From: CAYFZO01 sp965211995
GTDB lineage: Bacteria > Pseudomonadota > Gammaproteobacteria > Poriferisulfidales > Oxydemutatoraceae
Reading direction: 5' to 3'
DNA: 64,000 nt
Assembly: GCA_965211995.1 (NCBI GenBank)
Contig: OZ243040.1
Coordinates: 1,302,001-1,366,000 of the forward strand
The number at the start of each line of letters is the position of its first letter. Positions within the stretch are counted from its first letter, which is position 1. A program made the position numbers and the translations under genes. Positions 1 through 8,761 of the stretch are shown here, piece by piece. A model generated the notes under the pieces. That model saw only the letters and a list, made by a program, of their open reading frames with translations. It made no database searches and had not been told where the DNA came from.

Positions 1-2
1 GC

Positions 3-194
3 AAACTCACGTGCCTGCAACAATGGCTCGACCGGGCGCGTCCGGAGTACGGCAAAAGTTGGTGCTACAGCGACTCGTACAACGACCTGCCGCTGCTGTC
101 ATGGGCCGACAAGCCGGTGGTGGTTGACGGCGACTCCAAACTGCGCACGCACGCCGCAGCCGAAAACTGGCCGGTGATGTCGCTCAGGGACTAG
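3..194 (+). CDS. HAD-IB family hydrolase, 3' end only
   Basis: Partial gene entering from the left edge; 63 codons and a TAG stop are visible. The C-terminal segment contains SDSYNDLPLL followed by KPVVVDGDSKLRTHAAAENWP, which matches the last catalytic motif and tail of HAD subfamily IB phosphatases (SerB-like), where the SDS..D residues bind magnesium. It runs towards the restriction island and stops 70 bases before the hsdR stop codon. The substrate cannot be told from this fragment. Confidence 0.8.
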   Translation, partial: KLTCLQQWLDRARPEYGKSWCYSDSYNDLPLLSWADKPVVVDGDSKLRTHAAAENWPVMSLRD

Positions 195-215
195 ATAAAA
201 CCCCTGTACTCTTTT

Positions 216-263
216 ACGTGTGTCGCTGCGTGCCCGCACACTTGACCTTGATCGCACCCGTCA
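216..263 (-). repeat. Relic copy of the sugar kinase 3' region
   Basis: 48 bases match 7850-7897 inside the PfkB-type kinase gene at 43 positions. Read on the minus strand it still encodes GAIKVKCAGTQRHT and then a TAA, against GAIKVECAGTQQHT in the intact gene. It abuts the hsdR stop codon, so the restriction island is bracketed by an imperfect direct repeat of kinase coding sequence. This is what would be left if the island entered near the kinase 3' end, or if that end was duplicated. Confidence 0.7.
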
Positions 264-2696
264 CTAAATCTCCCGTCGCGCATACAAGTGCCGCTGAAAA
301 TCTATAAACGCATTCCGTATCTGATCGGCATCAATACCTAACTCTACGACGGCGTCGCGCGGAGAATGGTACTTCAATCTCAGCAAGTCAGGCAGTTTCC
401 CGTCGTCCAATTCACCGACGCCTTGTTTGATGTATTGCTCAAGAACAAATTCCAGGAATTCCCACACTTTACCGCCCTGATCAGCCCTAATGACGACTTT
501 ACGGGTATCCGCCCGCTGTTTGCGGCTGATAGCAGGCAAGGCAAAAGCGATGTAGGCCAGCACATCGTAGAGATCGCTCTCTTCAGCATCAATCATACGT
601 TGCAGTTCGGCAAGTTGCTCACCCCCGTACCCTTTCTCTTTCAACCCCTCCAGCAGTTGCCGGCGCGTATCGGGTCTGCTCCACAGTTCGCGTAACTCGT
701 CTTCGTTTTTAAACCAAGCGGGCAGTTCGCCGAAGAGCCGCTCAATGAACTTGGCCGCGGATATCGGTTCGCCGTCCGGGCTCCAGAACGAGGTGGCCAT
801 CATGTGCTGGATAGCGCGCTCCTTGCCATCGGCGAGTTTGACCTTGATCTTGGTCCATCTGTTACAGATGCAAGGATACTCACCGCATTTAGGGCAAGGC
901 ACCGGCGGTGGCTTCTTGCACTCGCAAGGCTGCCGGCCACACACCGGGCAAGGCTCAGGCTCCGGTTTTTCGCATCGACAGGGATGGCAGCCGCACACAG
1001 GGCAGGATTCCGGCTCCACCGGTTCGCCATCCCACTCCGGATCGTTGAAATGCTCGTAGGCTTTCACGAAATCATAAACCGTGAAGTAGTCCTTGCCGTC
1101 GAACAACCGGGTCCCGCGACCGATGATTTGCTTGAACTCGATGATTGAGTTGATCGGCCGCATCAGCACGATATTGCGCACGTTGCGGGCATCAACCCCG
1201 GTGGAGAGTTTTTGCGAGGTCGTCAGAATGGTCGGGGTCATTTTCTCGTTGTCCCGAAAGGTGCGCAGGTGTTGTTCGCCGATCTCGCCGTCATTGGCCG
1301 TCACCCGGACGCAGTAATTCGTTTCCGTGCTGGTCTTGATCTGGTTGATAAGGTCGCGCACCGCCAGGGCATGATCCTGGGTGGCGCAGAACACCAGCGT
1401 TTTTTGGCTCTGGTCAATATCTTTCATAAAAATCTCGACCCGCTTCTTCTCCCGCGCCATGATCTCAATGATCTTGTTGAAATCGGATTCGGTATAACGC
1501 TTGTCCACTTCAATCTCGCCCTCAATAACGTCATCGTCCGGGGTGTAGATGTAATCATCCAGCGTGGTGGCGATTTGCTTGACCTTGAAAGGAGTCAGGT
1601 AGCCGTCGTTGATGCCTTCCTTGAGGGAGTAGATGTACACCGGCTCGCCGAAGTAGGCGTAAGTGTCAATGTTATTGTCGCGCTTCGGCGTGGCGGTCAG
1701 GCCGAGTTGTACCGCCGGCGCGAAGTACTCCATGATGCCCCGCCAGTTGCTTTCGTCGTTGGCGCCGCCGCGATGACATTCGTCAATAACGATGAAGTCG
1801 AAGAAATTCGGCGGGTAGTCGCCGAAACTGGGTTGGGGATTACCGCCGGCATCGCGCCCGGTCATAAAGGTCTGGAAGATGGTGAAGAAGACGCTGCCGT
1901 TCATGGGCACGCGACTCCTCTTGCGGATGATTTGCGGGTCAATTCTCACCAGCGCGTCTTCGGGGAAAACGCTGAATTCGTTAAAGGCCTGATCGGCCAG
2001 GATGTTGCGGTCGGCAAGGAACAGAATACGGGGCCGCCGGCCCGGCTCCTGCCCCTCGGCAAGCCCTTTACGCCAATCGGCAAGGTTCCAGCGGCTGTGA
2101 AAAAGTTTCCATGCGATCTGGAAAGCGATGGCGGTCTTGCCGGTGCCGGTCGCCAGCGTCAACAGAATGCGATCTTGCCCCCGGCTGATCGCCTCCAGTG
2201 TTTTGGTGATGGCGTTGTGCTGGTAGTAACGCGGTTGCCATTGCCCACCCTTGTCCTCAAAAGGAACGACGGAAAACCGATCCCGCCAACTCCGCTCCTG
2301 CGCCTCGCTTTCACCGTAGTAAGCCGCCCACAATTCGTCCGGCGTAGGGTAACGATCGGCATGCCCTTCCTCGCCGGTGCGCATATCCACGCGGTAGATA
2401 CCGTGACCGTTGGTGGAATAAGTGAACGGGGTTTGTAATTTCCGGGCATACTTCTTGGCCTGTTCCAATCCCTCGGTAACGGGTGCGCTCTCGCGCTTGG
2501 CCTCGATCACCGCGAGTTTCTGGTTCTTATAGACAAGAACATAGTCGGCGACGTCCTGCTTCGCCCGTGTGCCCGCACCCTGGAGGCGGCCGATAGTAAT
2601 CACCTCGCGCCGGATGCGGCTGCCCTCAACCGCCCCCCAACCGGCGGCCTTGAGGGCCGGGTCAATCAACTCGGCACGGGTTTCGGCTTCGTTCAA
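264..2696 (-). CDS. hsdR: Type I restriction enzyme, R subunit (EcoEI-like)
   Basis: 810-residue motor and nuclease subunit that translocates and cuts DNA when the HsdS target is unmethylated. An N-terminal PD-(D/E)xK-type nuclease is seen as D51 with E65-x-K67 (VIEAK). Superfamily 2 helicase motifs follow: ATGTGKT near 182-188, DECH at 305-308, LTATPKR near 333-339 and QIIGRGTRL near 523-531. A Cys-rich insert at 565-611 separates the helicase from the C-terminal EcoEI_R-type domain. It is the last gene of the minus-strand island, 141 bases behind the AlbA_2 gene, and that spacer has its own direct repeats, so it may be transcribed separately. The stop is followed at once by an in-frame TGA. 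Confidence 0.93.
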   Translation of the reverse strand: MNEAETRAELIDPALKAAGWGAVEGSRIRREVITIGRLQGAGTRAKQDVADYVLVYKNQKLAVIEAKRESAPVTEGLEQAKKYARKLQTPFTYSTNGHGIYRVDMRTGEEGHADRYPTPDELWAAYYGESEAQERSWRDRFSVVPFEDKGGQWQPRYYQHNAITKTLEAISRGQDRILLTLATGTGKTAIAFQIAWKLFHSRWNLADWRKGLAEGQEPGRRPRILFLADRNILADQAFNEFSVFPEDALVRIDPQIIRKRSRVPMNGSVFFTIFQTFMTGRDAGGNPQPSFGDYPPNFFDFIVIDECHRGGANDESNWRGIMEYFAPAVQLGLTATPKRDNNIDTYAYFGEPVYIYSLKEGINDGYLTPFKVKQIATTLDDYIYTPDDDVIEGEIEVDKRYTESDFNKIIEIMAREKKRVEIFMKDIDQSQKTLVFCATQDHALAVRDLINQIKTSTETNYCVRVTANDGEIGEQHLRTFRDNEKMTPTILTTSQKLSTGVDARNVRNIVLMRPINSIIEFKQIIGRGTRLFDGKDYFTVYDFVKAYEHFNDPEWDGEPVEPESCPVCGCHPCRCEKPEPEPCPVCGRQPCECKKPPPVPCPKCGEYPCICNRWTKIKVKLADGKERAIQHMMATSFWSPDGEPISAAKFIERLFGELPAWFKNEDELRELWSRPDTRRQLLEGLKEKGYGGEQLAELQRMIDAEESDLYDVLAYIAFALPAISRKQRADTRKVVIRADQGGKVWEFLEFVLEQYIKQGVGELDDGKLPDLLRLKYHSPRDAVVELGIDADQIRNAFIDFQRHLYARREI
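864..1004 (-). repeat. Three tandem Cys-rich 18-residue units inside hsdR
   Basis: Residues 565-611 of HsdR consist of three units of the form CPxCGxxPCxC separated by Glu/Lys/Pro linkers, with an 18-residue period. Each unit has four regularly spaced cysteines, as expected of a small zinc-binding knuckle. The array sits between the helicase and the C-terminal domain. Zinc binding is inferred from spacing only. Confidence 0.75.
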
Positions 2697-2741
2697 TGTG
2701 CGTTGTCTCCAGGATTTGGGGTGATTCCAAGTGTTTTCAGT

Positions 2742-2824
2742 TTTGCGTTAAAGCACTTAATTCTTTGTATTTTATAGGATATTAACGTCAAAAATCATCC
2801 CTTTGGATTTGCTTTAAAGCACTT
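2742..2824. promoter_or_regulatory. Pair of 17-bp direct repeats upstream of hsdR
   Basis: The AT-rich spacer between the AlbA_2 gene stop and the hsdR start holds two copies of TTTGCkTTAAAGCACTT, at 2742-2758 and 2808-2824. They differ at one base and their starts are 66 bases apart. They lie 46 and 112 bases upstream of the hsdR start codon. Same-orientation repeats in this position suggest binding sites for a regulator of hsdR; the neighbouring AlbA_2 protein is one candidate. No clear -35/-10 pair was picked out. Confidence 0.4.
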
Positions 2825-2837
2825 TTTACCGGCCCTA

Positions 2838-4256
2838 TCAACCCCAGAAGGGCAAGTAGCGGACATATCGAAGTGACCTTGTTTCGCTCTCGTCAATCTT
2901 AATCAAGTTCTTTTTTCTAGTCGCAGTAATAACCAGGGAGACTGTAGCCATCTGCTTTTCGGTAACTTGGAAACGCTTGCGTAAGGTCGAGTTTGTCATC
3001 CGCTGATTGCCAACATAAAGCAAGCAACAATGTTGGTAGCAGGCGCGGATACGGTCATTTTTACTCATATCGGAGAAATCCTGATGAGCAAACAGAGTGG
3101 CTATAGTTCGGATTTCGTCGTTTCTAAAATCCGGCGCGGGGAGTTGGTAAACCTCAACTTGCTGAATGACTTTATCAATGCCACTACCCTTCTCTTCGCA
3201 GAAACCAAACCGACGCATGATGTCAGCCAATTTTTCGTTGCGGGATTTATAGCCGTCAATAAACCGGTCAACGCCGATGATGGGTTTCCCGGGGTTGGAT
3301 ATTTCCACTCTGTCTGTGTACATTTCTATCATCACTGAAGCACCTGTAACAGAGAAATCCTGATGGATTAACGCATTGGCGATCAATTCACGTAGCGCCT
3401 GCTTGGGAAACATTCGATATTCTTTGCGGACTGTCTCCTCAAGAATGTAGTTGTGTGGTGCCTCGTCATTCACATAATTTACCAAACTTTCAAATTTAAC
3501 GGCATAACCGGACAATTCTTGAATATCTTTGCGTGTTTTGGTTTTTCCTGTTCCATCATAAAGCACAAAACGGACTGCCTTGCGGGCAATTTCCTGGGGA
3601 AATTTGTTTATATCATTAGCCAGCAAGATAACACCCAAGTTCGTAATACCCCATTTACCGGACTGGCCTTGGACAAAACCTTCTTCCTCAAGGCGATGTA
3701 AAACCGCAGACGGTGTATCAGGGTAGGGAGAATCGAGCAAATCAAAATAAGTCTGCGTGCTTAGTAACGTAATAACATCTTCCGCGTTGATACCTTCCAT
3801 TGCCATTTGTGCAAACCAATCCTCAGTATTTTCGGCAAAAATTTCTTTCAAACGGTCGGGAGGCATTGCAACTACACTCTCGCCCGTACGCATCAGATAG
3901 CGGCCATTAAGATCCAGCGGTTGTGCAACGGGTCTCGATGGTATTGTAAAGATCAACACCCGCCCGTCGGGATGTGTGATTTCATCGGTATCCACTCGGA
4001 TATGCAATTGATCAAAAATTGTCAGTTTTAGTTTATTTAATTGCTTTGCCGACAGAAACGCCCGCGTACCGGTTATTTTTCTCGGCGGCGTGTTGGTAAC
4101 CCCTAGAACAAGGTGCCCTCCGCCTTCGTTAGACATAGCAGCGCAATACTTCAACACTTCCTTGAGGTTATATTGCTGGGAAGCTTTTTTGAATTCCAGA
4201 TGTTCACTCTCAACGGAAGCACACAACCATTTCTCAAGTGTTTCAATGGATATCAT
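2838..4256 (-). CDS. AlbA_2 (Schlafen-type) ATP-binding protein of the restriction island
   Basis: 472 residues. The N-terminus (about 15-60) has the AlbA_2 signature ESEHLEFKKA and NEGGGHLVLGV. The second half has a divergent GHKL-like segment, ELIANALIHQDFS, then MYTDRVEISNPGKPI, followed by a winged-helix-like C-terminus. This is the AlbA_2/HATPase_c_4 family, often annotated as a putative transcriptional regulator and often found inside type I restriction operons. The start overlaps the hsdS stop by four bases, so it is translationally coupled to hsdS. A role in regulating or assisting the restriction system is inference from position and family. Confidence 0.8.
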   Translation of the reverse strand: MISIETLEKWLCASVESEHLEFKKASQQYNLKEVLKYCAAMSNEGGGHLVLGVTNTPPRKITGTRAFLSAKQLNKLKLTIFDQLHIRVDTDEITHPDGRVLIFTIPSRPVAQPLDLNGRYLMRTGESVVAMPPDRLKEIFAENTEDWFAQMAMEGINAEDVITLLSTQTYFDLLDSPYPDTPSAVLHRLEEEGFVQGQSGKWGITNLGVILLANDINKFPQEIARKAVRFVLYDGTGKTKTRKDIQELSGYAVKFESLVNYVNDEAPHNYILEETVRKEYRMFPKQALRELIANALIHQDFSVTGASVMIEMYTDRVEISNPGKPIIGVDRFIDGYKSRNEKLADIMRRFGFCEEKGSGIDKVIQQVEVYQLPAPDFRNDEIRTIATLFAHQDFSDMSKNDRIRACYQHCCLLYVGNQRMTNSTLRKRFQVTEKQMATVSLVITATRKKNLIKIDESETRSLRYVRYLPFWG

Positions 4257-5512
4257 ATGCCGGCCTCCGAAAGGAAACGGTCGGCGGCTTTGGCGTCAGC
4301 GGTCAACTCGCCGGTGAATGCCTGATGCAGAAGGGATTGTTTGAGTTCTGCAAGGGCGCGGTCTTTGGTTTCATAGATACGTTCAAGGGACTGTTTTTCT
4401 GCCAATAGTTTATCAATGACCGCTACAATTTTCTTCTGCTCGGAGAGAGGCGGGAGAAATATGAGTTGATTTTTAATATCCTGGTCACTGACTGCCGGGT
4501 AGCTTGCGCCACGTTGTAATGAAGTCATTTCATCAAGAAGCATCTGAGTGAATAGATAATAAAACAAAAACCGACCAAGCACCTCCGCTCTGGGGCGAAG
4601 CACAAAATAACCTGTGCTGCAAATCGCGCCGTCCAGATAGTCAGGAACTACAGCAATGCGTTGTAACGTAGGTCGAATCGTAGCAAAAAGGATATCCCCG
4701 GCACAAACGAGCCGTCGAGCTCGACTTGGGGAATGTCGTCCGAGGAGCGTCACAGTTTTCTCAATCGTAAATGTTTTACGAGAAATACTGGACACATCAA
4801 TATATTCAAATGTGTCGTCGGGCTTCTTCCTAGGGTCAACTGTTGCAAACGACTGTAAGATCTCCGTCAGTTTGGTTTTACGCCACCCATTTAACACACA
4901 ATCCCCAGAAACCTCTGCAAATTTGGAGGGTTGGAAAACACGGTTTAGCACACTCTCAAACAATTCCTGCGCATTGGCGAGGTTCTTTTTGGTGTTGGCG
5001 GTTGCTGTTTCGATGGCCACGAACGCTTCGTCGAGGATTGCCACGATGCGCTTCTGTTCCGGGAGAGGCGGGAGGGGGATTAAGACACTCTTGAGTTTGG
5101 TCGCAGATAGTTCTTTGAAAGTGGTGCCTGTACCCAACTCATTCAGAAGACTGATACTGTCTACCAAGAAGTAATATAGGTATTTGTAGTGTAGTTGATT
5201 ACAAGGAATCAAACCCCTGCATCCTTGATTTGTTGCCATTGGCACTTCGTTGATGATCAAGTATCCGATCGGTGCACGTGATGACAAAACTACTGAATAC
5301 TCTGGCAAAAGAGACGCGGCACATTTTCCCAATCCTTGATCGGAAAGGGTTCTGCGGGTTGTTCGCGTGAATGGAGAATCAAGCCCTCCCATTTCTGCTG
5401 GCGTAATCCAAGCATGAGGCCCATCCCAGTATTCAACAACTTTGGTTTTTGGAGTACCTCCGTTCACGATACGACATACATCCCCCATCGTCTTATGAGT
5501 CCATCTATTCAT
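4253..5512 (-). CDS. hsdS: Type I restriction-modification specificity subunit
   Basis: 419 residues. Two target-recognition domains each end in a conserved helical spacer: PLPPLPEQKRIVAILDEAF in the middle and PPLSEQKKIVAVIDKLLAE near the C-terminus. Each TRD reads one half of a bipartite DNA target, and the helices dock two HsdM subunits. I chose the ATG at 5512 because it lies four bases after the MNT gene stop and has an AAGGAA-type ribosome site. The open frame extends further upstream but only inside the MNT gene. Repeats within such genes often allow specificity switching; none is obvious here. Confidence 0.92.
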   Translation of the reverse strand: MNRWTHKTMGDVCRIVNGGTPKTKVVEYWDGPHAWITPAEMGGLDSPFTRTTRRTLSDQGLGKCAASLLPEYSVVLSSRAPIGYLIINEVPMATNQGCRGLIPCNQLHYKYLYYFLVDSISLLNELGTGTTFKELSATKLKSVLIPLPPLPEQKRIVAILDEAFVAIETATANTKKNLANAQELFESVLNRVFQPSKFAEVSGDCVLNGWRKTKLTEILQSFATVDPRKKPDDTFEYIDVSSISRKTFTIEKTVTLLGRHSPSRARRLVCAGDILFATIRPTLQRIAVVPDYLDGAICSTGYFVLRPRAEVLGRFLFYYLFTQMLLDEMTSLQRGASYPAVSDQDIKNQLIFLPPLSEQKKIVAVIDKLLAEKQSLERIYETKDRALAELKQSLLHQAFTGELTADAKAADRFLSEAGI

Positions 5513-5516
5513 AACT

Positions 5517-5828
5517 TTATTTCCTTTTTTTTTCATAAAAAGTTTTCCCAACCCGCAATATATGCTCAACAAAATCCGACTCTTCCAACTGGTTGAAAAT
5601 GGAAATATCAAACTTGTAGGGCAAATAGAGATCATCCAACGCACTCATCAGCGGATAGACAGAGTTATCCAGCGTCAGGTTTTTTCCAAGAAGCGTAATG
5701 TCAATATCCGAACCGGTTCTATAGTTCCCCCTTGCACGGGAACCATAGATCAATACTTTTTCTATGTGAGTAAAGCGGGAAATAGCGCCTCTTATGCCGC
5801 GCAGCGTATCCACATCCAACCCAAACAT
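5517..5828 (-). CDS. Minimal nucleotidyltransferase (MNT/MntA-like)
   Basis: 103-residue pol-beta-fold nucleotidyltransferase. The motif GSRARGNYRTGSDID (residues 29-43) supplies the GS loop and two metal-binding Asp, D41 and D43; a third, D74, is in YKFDIS. In MNT/HEPN pairs this protein AMPylates and neutralises the HEPN RNase. It starts two bases after the HEPN gene and is followed within four bases by hsdS, so the pair is embedded in the restriction operon. Toxin neutralisation is family knowledge; nothing here proves activity. Confidence 0.85.
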   Translation of the reverse strand: MFGLDVDTLRGIRGAISRFTHIEKVLIYGSRARGNYRTGSDIDITLLGKNLTLDNSVYPLMSALDDLYLPYKFDISIFNQLEESDFVEHILRVGKTFYEKKRK

Positions 5829-5830
5829 GA

Positions 5831-6256
5831 TTACAGGTTTCTTTGTTTTTTCTCGTTGAGCAAGACCGCTCTCAACTCTTCAAAAGCGCCGTAATATCTA
5901 GTGACGATATCGTGGAATATCGCCTCGGCTTTTTCGCGATTATATGCGTGAGAAGTTTTGTTGCGGGTATTTATGCTGTCCAGCAGTTCTTTCCCGGATG
6001 TGATTAGCCCGTGCTCAAAAGCCAACTGGAAAGCGTCTCGACTGCCTTGTGTATTTTGGTCGCCCAGTGATACGTAAAAGTCTTTGACAACATTCCCGGC
6101 CAATTCCTGAGTATACTTAAAACGTTGGATAACGCCTTCTTTTTCCAAGTCAGTAAGCTCTCGTTCCGATGCCAGTTCAACTCCTTTGCCTAACTGCGTC
6201 AAAGCTTTCTGGTAGTTGTTGAAACGCTGGATCCAGCGTTCGCCCTGCTTGCTCAT
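5831..6256 (-). CDS. HEPN-fold nucleotidyltransferase partner (HI0074/HepT-like)
   Basis: 141-residue all-helical protein of the nucleotidyltransferase substrate-binding (HI0074) family. Near the C-terminal half it has R98-N-K-T-S-H103, an Rx4H HEPN RNase signature. It precedes the MNT gene with a two-base gap and overlaps the hsdM stop by four bases (ATGA). The pair resembles the MntA/HepT toxin-antitoxin. The alternative is the HI0073/HI0074-type two-subunit nucleotidyltransferase with no toxin role. The intact Rx4H motif favours an active or recently active HEPN. Confidence 0.8.
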   Translation of the reverse strand: MSKQGERWIQRFNNYQKALTQLGKGVELASERELTDLEKEGVIQRFKYTQELAGNVVKDFYVSLGDQNTQGSRDAFQLAFEHGLITSGKELLDSINTRNKTSHAYNREKAEAIFHDIVTRYYGAFEELRAVLLNEKKQRNL

Positions 6257-7704
6257 ACCAGTTCCTCTATGGATTTCAAAACCTTGTTTGCCTCTTCATC
6301 CAAAAGCCTGATCTGCGCCAGGATTTCCTGCGGGTGCTTCAACGGTGCTTCTTCCGGTGTGTTCGGGTTTTTTACGCTCAGGTCAAAAGTTTCCTGATTA
6401 ACATCGGCCACGTTTACCGTCCACGATTGACCGGAGTCAGCGAAAGTTTTTTGTAATTCAACGAACTCGGCGAGGTCGTTGTCATTCAGCGGGTTGGTCT
6501 TGCCGAGACTGCGGCCGGGGTCCAGTTGGTAAAACCATATTTTTCGCGCCGGCACCCCCTTTTCAAAGAACAGCACCACGGTTTTTACACCGGCGCCGAG
6601 GAAAGTGCCGCCGGGACAATCAAGCACGGTGTGCAGGTTACAGTTCTCCAGCAATTCCTTGCGCAGAGCCTTGGATGCGTTGTCCGAATTCGACAGGAAG
6701 GTGTTCTTGATGACCACCGCCGCCCGGCCGCCGGCCTTGAGGCGTTTGATGAAATGCTGCAAAAACAGGAAAGCGGTCTCGCCGGTCTTGATGGGGAAAT
6801 TCTGCTGAACCTCTTTGCGCTCTTTGCCGCCGAAAGGCGGATTGGCAAGAATGATGTCGTAACGGTCGCGCTCCCGGATGTCGGCGAGATTCTCGGTCAG
6901 TGTATTGGTGTGGATGATGTTCGGGGCTTCAATGCCGTGCAGGATCATGTTCATGACGCCGATGATATAGGCGAGCGACTTCTTCTCCTTGCCGTAGAAG
7001 GTGCGGGTCTGGAGCGTTTTGAGTTGTTTGGTGGTTAACTTGCCGGGGCGAATGTAGTCGTGCGCCTCACACAGAAAGCCCGCCGAACCGCAGGCACCGT
7101 CGTACACGGTCTCGCCAACCCGGGGCGCGACAACCTTGACCATAGCGCGAATGAGCGGGCGCGGGGTGTAATATTCACCGCCGTTGCGCCCCGCATTGCC
7201 CATGTTTTTGATCTTGGCCTCGTACAAATAACTGAGTTCGTGTTTCTCCTTTTGGGAACGGAAGTGCAGTGCGTCCATCTGCTCAAGAACATCACGCAAT
7301 GAATAGCCGGATTGAATTTTGTTTTTGATCTCACTGAAAATCTCGCCGATCTTGTATTCGATCGTACCCGGCCCGCTGGCGCGCTCCTTGAAGCCCTTGA
7401 GGTAGGGGAACAGGTCATTATTAACGAATTCGATCAGGTCTTCGCCGATCAGCGCACGATCGTGGTCAAAGTCTCCGTCGGCCTTTTTGGGCGCCGCCCA
7501 GGTCACCCAGCGGTGCGGTTCATCAATCAAGAACTCAACGGACTTACCACGAAGTTTCGCATCCATCGCCCGCCCCTCTTCCAGATCGTCGAGATACTTG
7601 AGAAAAAGCATCCACGAGGTCTGCTCGGTGTAGTCAAGCTCAGTAGTGCACCCGGCGTCTTTAAAGAGAACATCGTCAATGTTTTTGAAAGTTTGCTCGA
7701 ACAT
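6253..7704 (-). CDS. hsdM: Type I restriction-modification methyltransferase subunit
   Basis: 483-residue N6-adenine methyltransferase. It has an N-terminal HsdM_N helical domain, SAM-binding motif I DGACGSAGF (202-210) and catalytic NPPF (288-291). It is the first gene of the island operon; the order is hsdM, HEPN, MNT, hsdS, AlbA_2, hsdR. A TATACT lies on the minus strand at 7739-7734, about 30 bases before the ATG, but no convincing -35 accompanies it. Confidence 0.94.
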   Translation of the reverse strand: MFEQTFKNIDDVLFKDAGCTTELDYTEQTSWMLFLKYLDDLEEGRAMDAKLRGKSVEFLIDEPHRWVTWAAPKKADGDFDHDRALIGEDLIEFVNNDLFPYLKGFKERASGPGTIEYKIGEIFSEIKNKIQSGYSLRDVLEQMDALHFRSQKEKHELSYLYEAKIKNMGNAGRNGGEYYTPRPLIRAMVKVVAPRVGETVYDGACGSAGFLCEAHDYIRPGKLTTKQLKTLQTRTFYGKEKKSLAYIIGVMNMILHGIEAPNIIHTNTLTENLADIRERDRYDIILANPPFGGKERKEVQQNFPIKTGETAFLFLQHFIKRLKAGGRAAVVIKNTFLSNSDNASKALRKELLENCNLHTVLDCPGGTFLGAGVKTVVLFFEKGVPARKIWFYQLDPGRSLGKTNPLNDNDLAEFVELQKTFADSGQSWTVNVADVNQETFDLSVKNPNTPEEAPLKHPQEILAQIRLLDEEANKVLKSIEELV

Positions 7705-7793
7705 CGGGAGGCCGGCGATTTTTGAATTGATGCAGTATAGCGGCGAATCGCCCTATGTAGCCGGGCATCTAAGTCCCAGGATATAAGACCTAA

Positions 7794-8726
7794 CTACAAG
7801 GCGTAGCCGAAACTGCCGCGGAATCTGTCGTGGAACTCGTCGGGTGTGAACGTGTGTTGCTGCGTGCCCGCGCACTCGACCTTGATCGCGCCCATCAGCG
7901 AAGCGATGCGCCCCGAAGTCGGCCAGTCCACGTCGGTTTGCAGGCCGTAGAGGAGGCCCGCGCGGTAGGCGTCGCCGCAACCGGTCGGATCTTCGACCCG
8001 TTGCGGCGTTACCGCGGGAATTTCGAGCCGCTCGCCGCCGGTGTAGATCACCGAGCCTGCGTTGCCGTGCGTGACGATCAGCGCCCGCACCCGCTCGGCG
8101 AGTTGCTCGAGCGAAAGCCCGGTGCGCTCGACGATCATTGAGGATTCGTAGTCGTTGCACGCGAGCCAGTCCGCGCCCTCGATAAAGTGCATCAACTCGT
8201 TCGCGTCGAACATCGCCGTCCCCTGCCCGGGATCAAACAGGTACGGGATGCCGGCGTCGCCAAACTGGCGCGCGTGCGCGAGCATGCCTTCGCGCCCTTC
8301 CGGCGAGACCAGGCCGAAGCGGATGCCGGCGTCCGTCGGCACTTTACCGAGATGGCAAAGATCCATCGCGCCGGGATGAAAGGCGGTGATCTGGTTGGCG
8401 TCGAGGTCGGTGATGATAAAAGCGCTCGCGGTCAACTGATCCTCGAGTTCCATAACGTGCCTGCGGTCGATCCCGCTGCGGTCCATCCATTCGGCGTAGC
8501 GTGCAAAGTCCCTGCCGACGGTGCCCATCGGATACACCTCGCCGCCGAGCAGTTTCAGGTTGTAGGCGATGTTGCCGGCGCAGCCGCCGAAACCCTGGCG
8601 CATCTGCGGCACCAGAAACGACAGGTTCAGCATATGCAGTTGATCGGGCAGAATGTGTTCACGGAAGCGCCCGTGAAACACCATGATATTGTCAAATGCA
8701 ATGGAACCGCAGATCAACGCCGACAT
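7794..8726 (-). CDS. PfkB-family sugar/nucleoside kinase (adenosine kinase-like)
   Basis: 310-residue ribokinase-fold kinase. GG in QGFGGCAGN (about 45-52) is the substrate-side motif. DPTGCGDAYRAG (246-257) is the C-terminal signature, with the catalytic base D252. The family member closest in layout is the bacterial adenosine kinase type, but the substrate cannot be fixed. I chose the ATG at 8726 because AGAGGAG precedes it at good spacing, which removes 13 upstream codons. Codons near 276-293 are duplicated at the far end of the restriction island. Confidence 0.82.
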   Translation of the reverse strand: MSALICGSIAFDNIMVFHGRFREHILPDQLHMLNLSFLVPQMRQGFGGCAGNIAYNLKLLGGEVYPMGTVGRDFARYAEWMDRSGIDRRHVMELEDQLTASAFIITDLDANQITAFHPGAMDLCHLGKVPTDAGIRFGLVSPEGREGMLAHARQFGDAGIPYLFDPGQGTAMFDANELMHFIEGADWLACNDYESSMIVERTGLSLEQLAERVRALIVTHGNAGSVIYTGGERLEIPAVTPQRVEDPTGCGDAYRAGLLYGLQTDVDWPTSGRIASLMGAIKVECAGTQQHTFTPDEFHDRFRGSFGYAL

Positions 8727-8761
8727 CGAGTCACTCCTCTTTCGGGCCGCACCGGGCGTCC

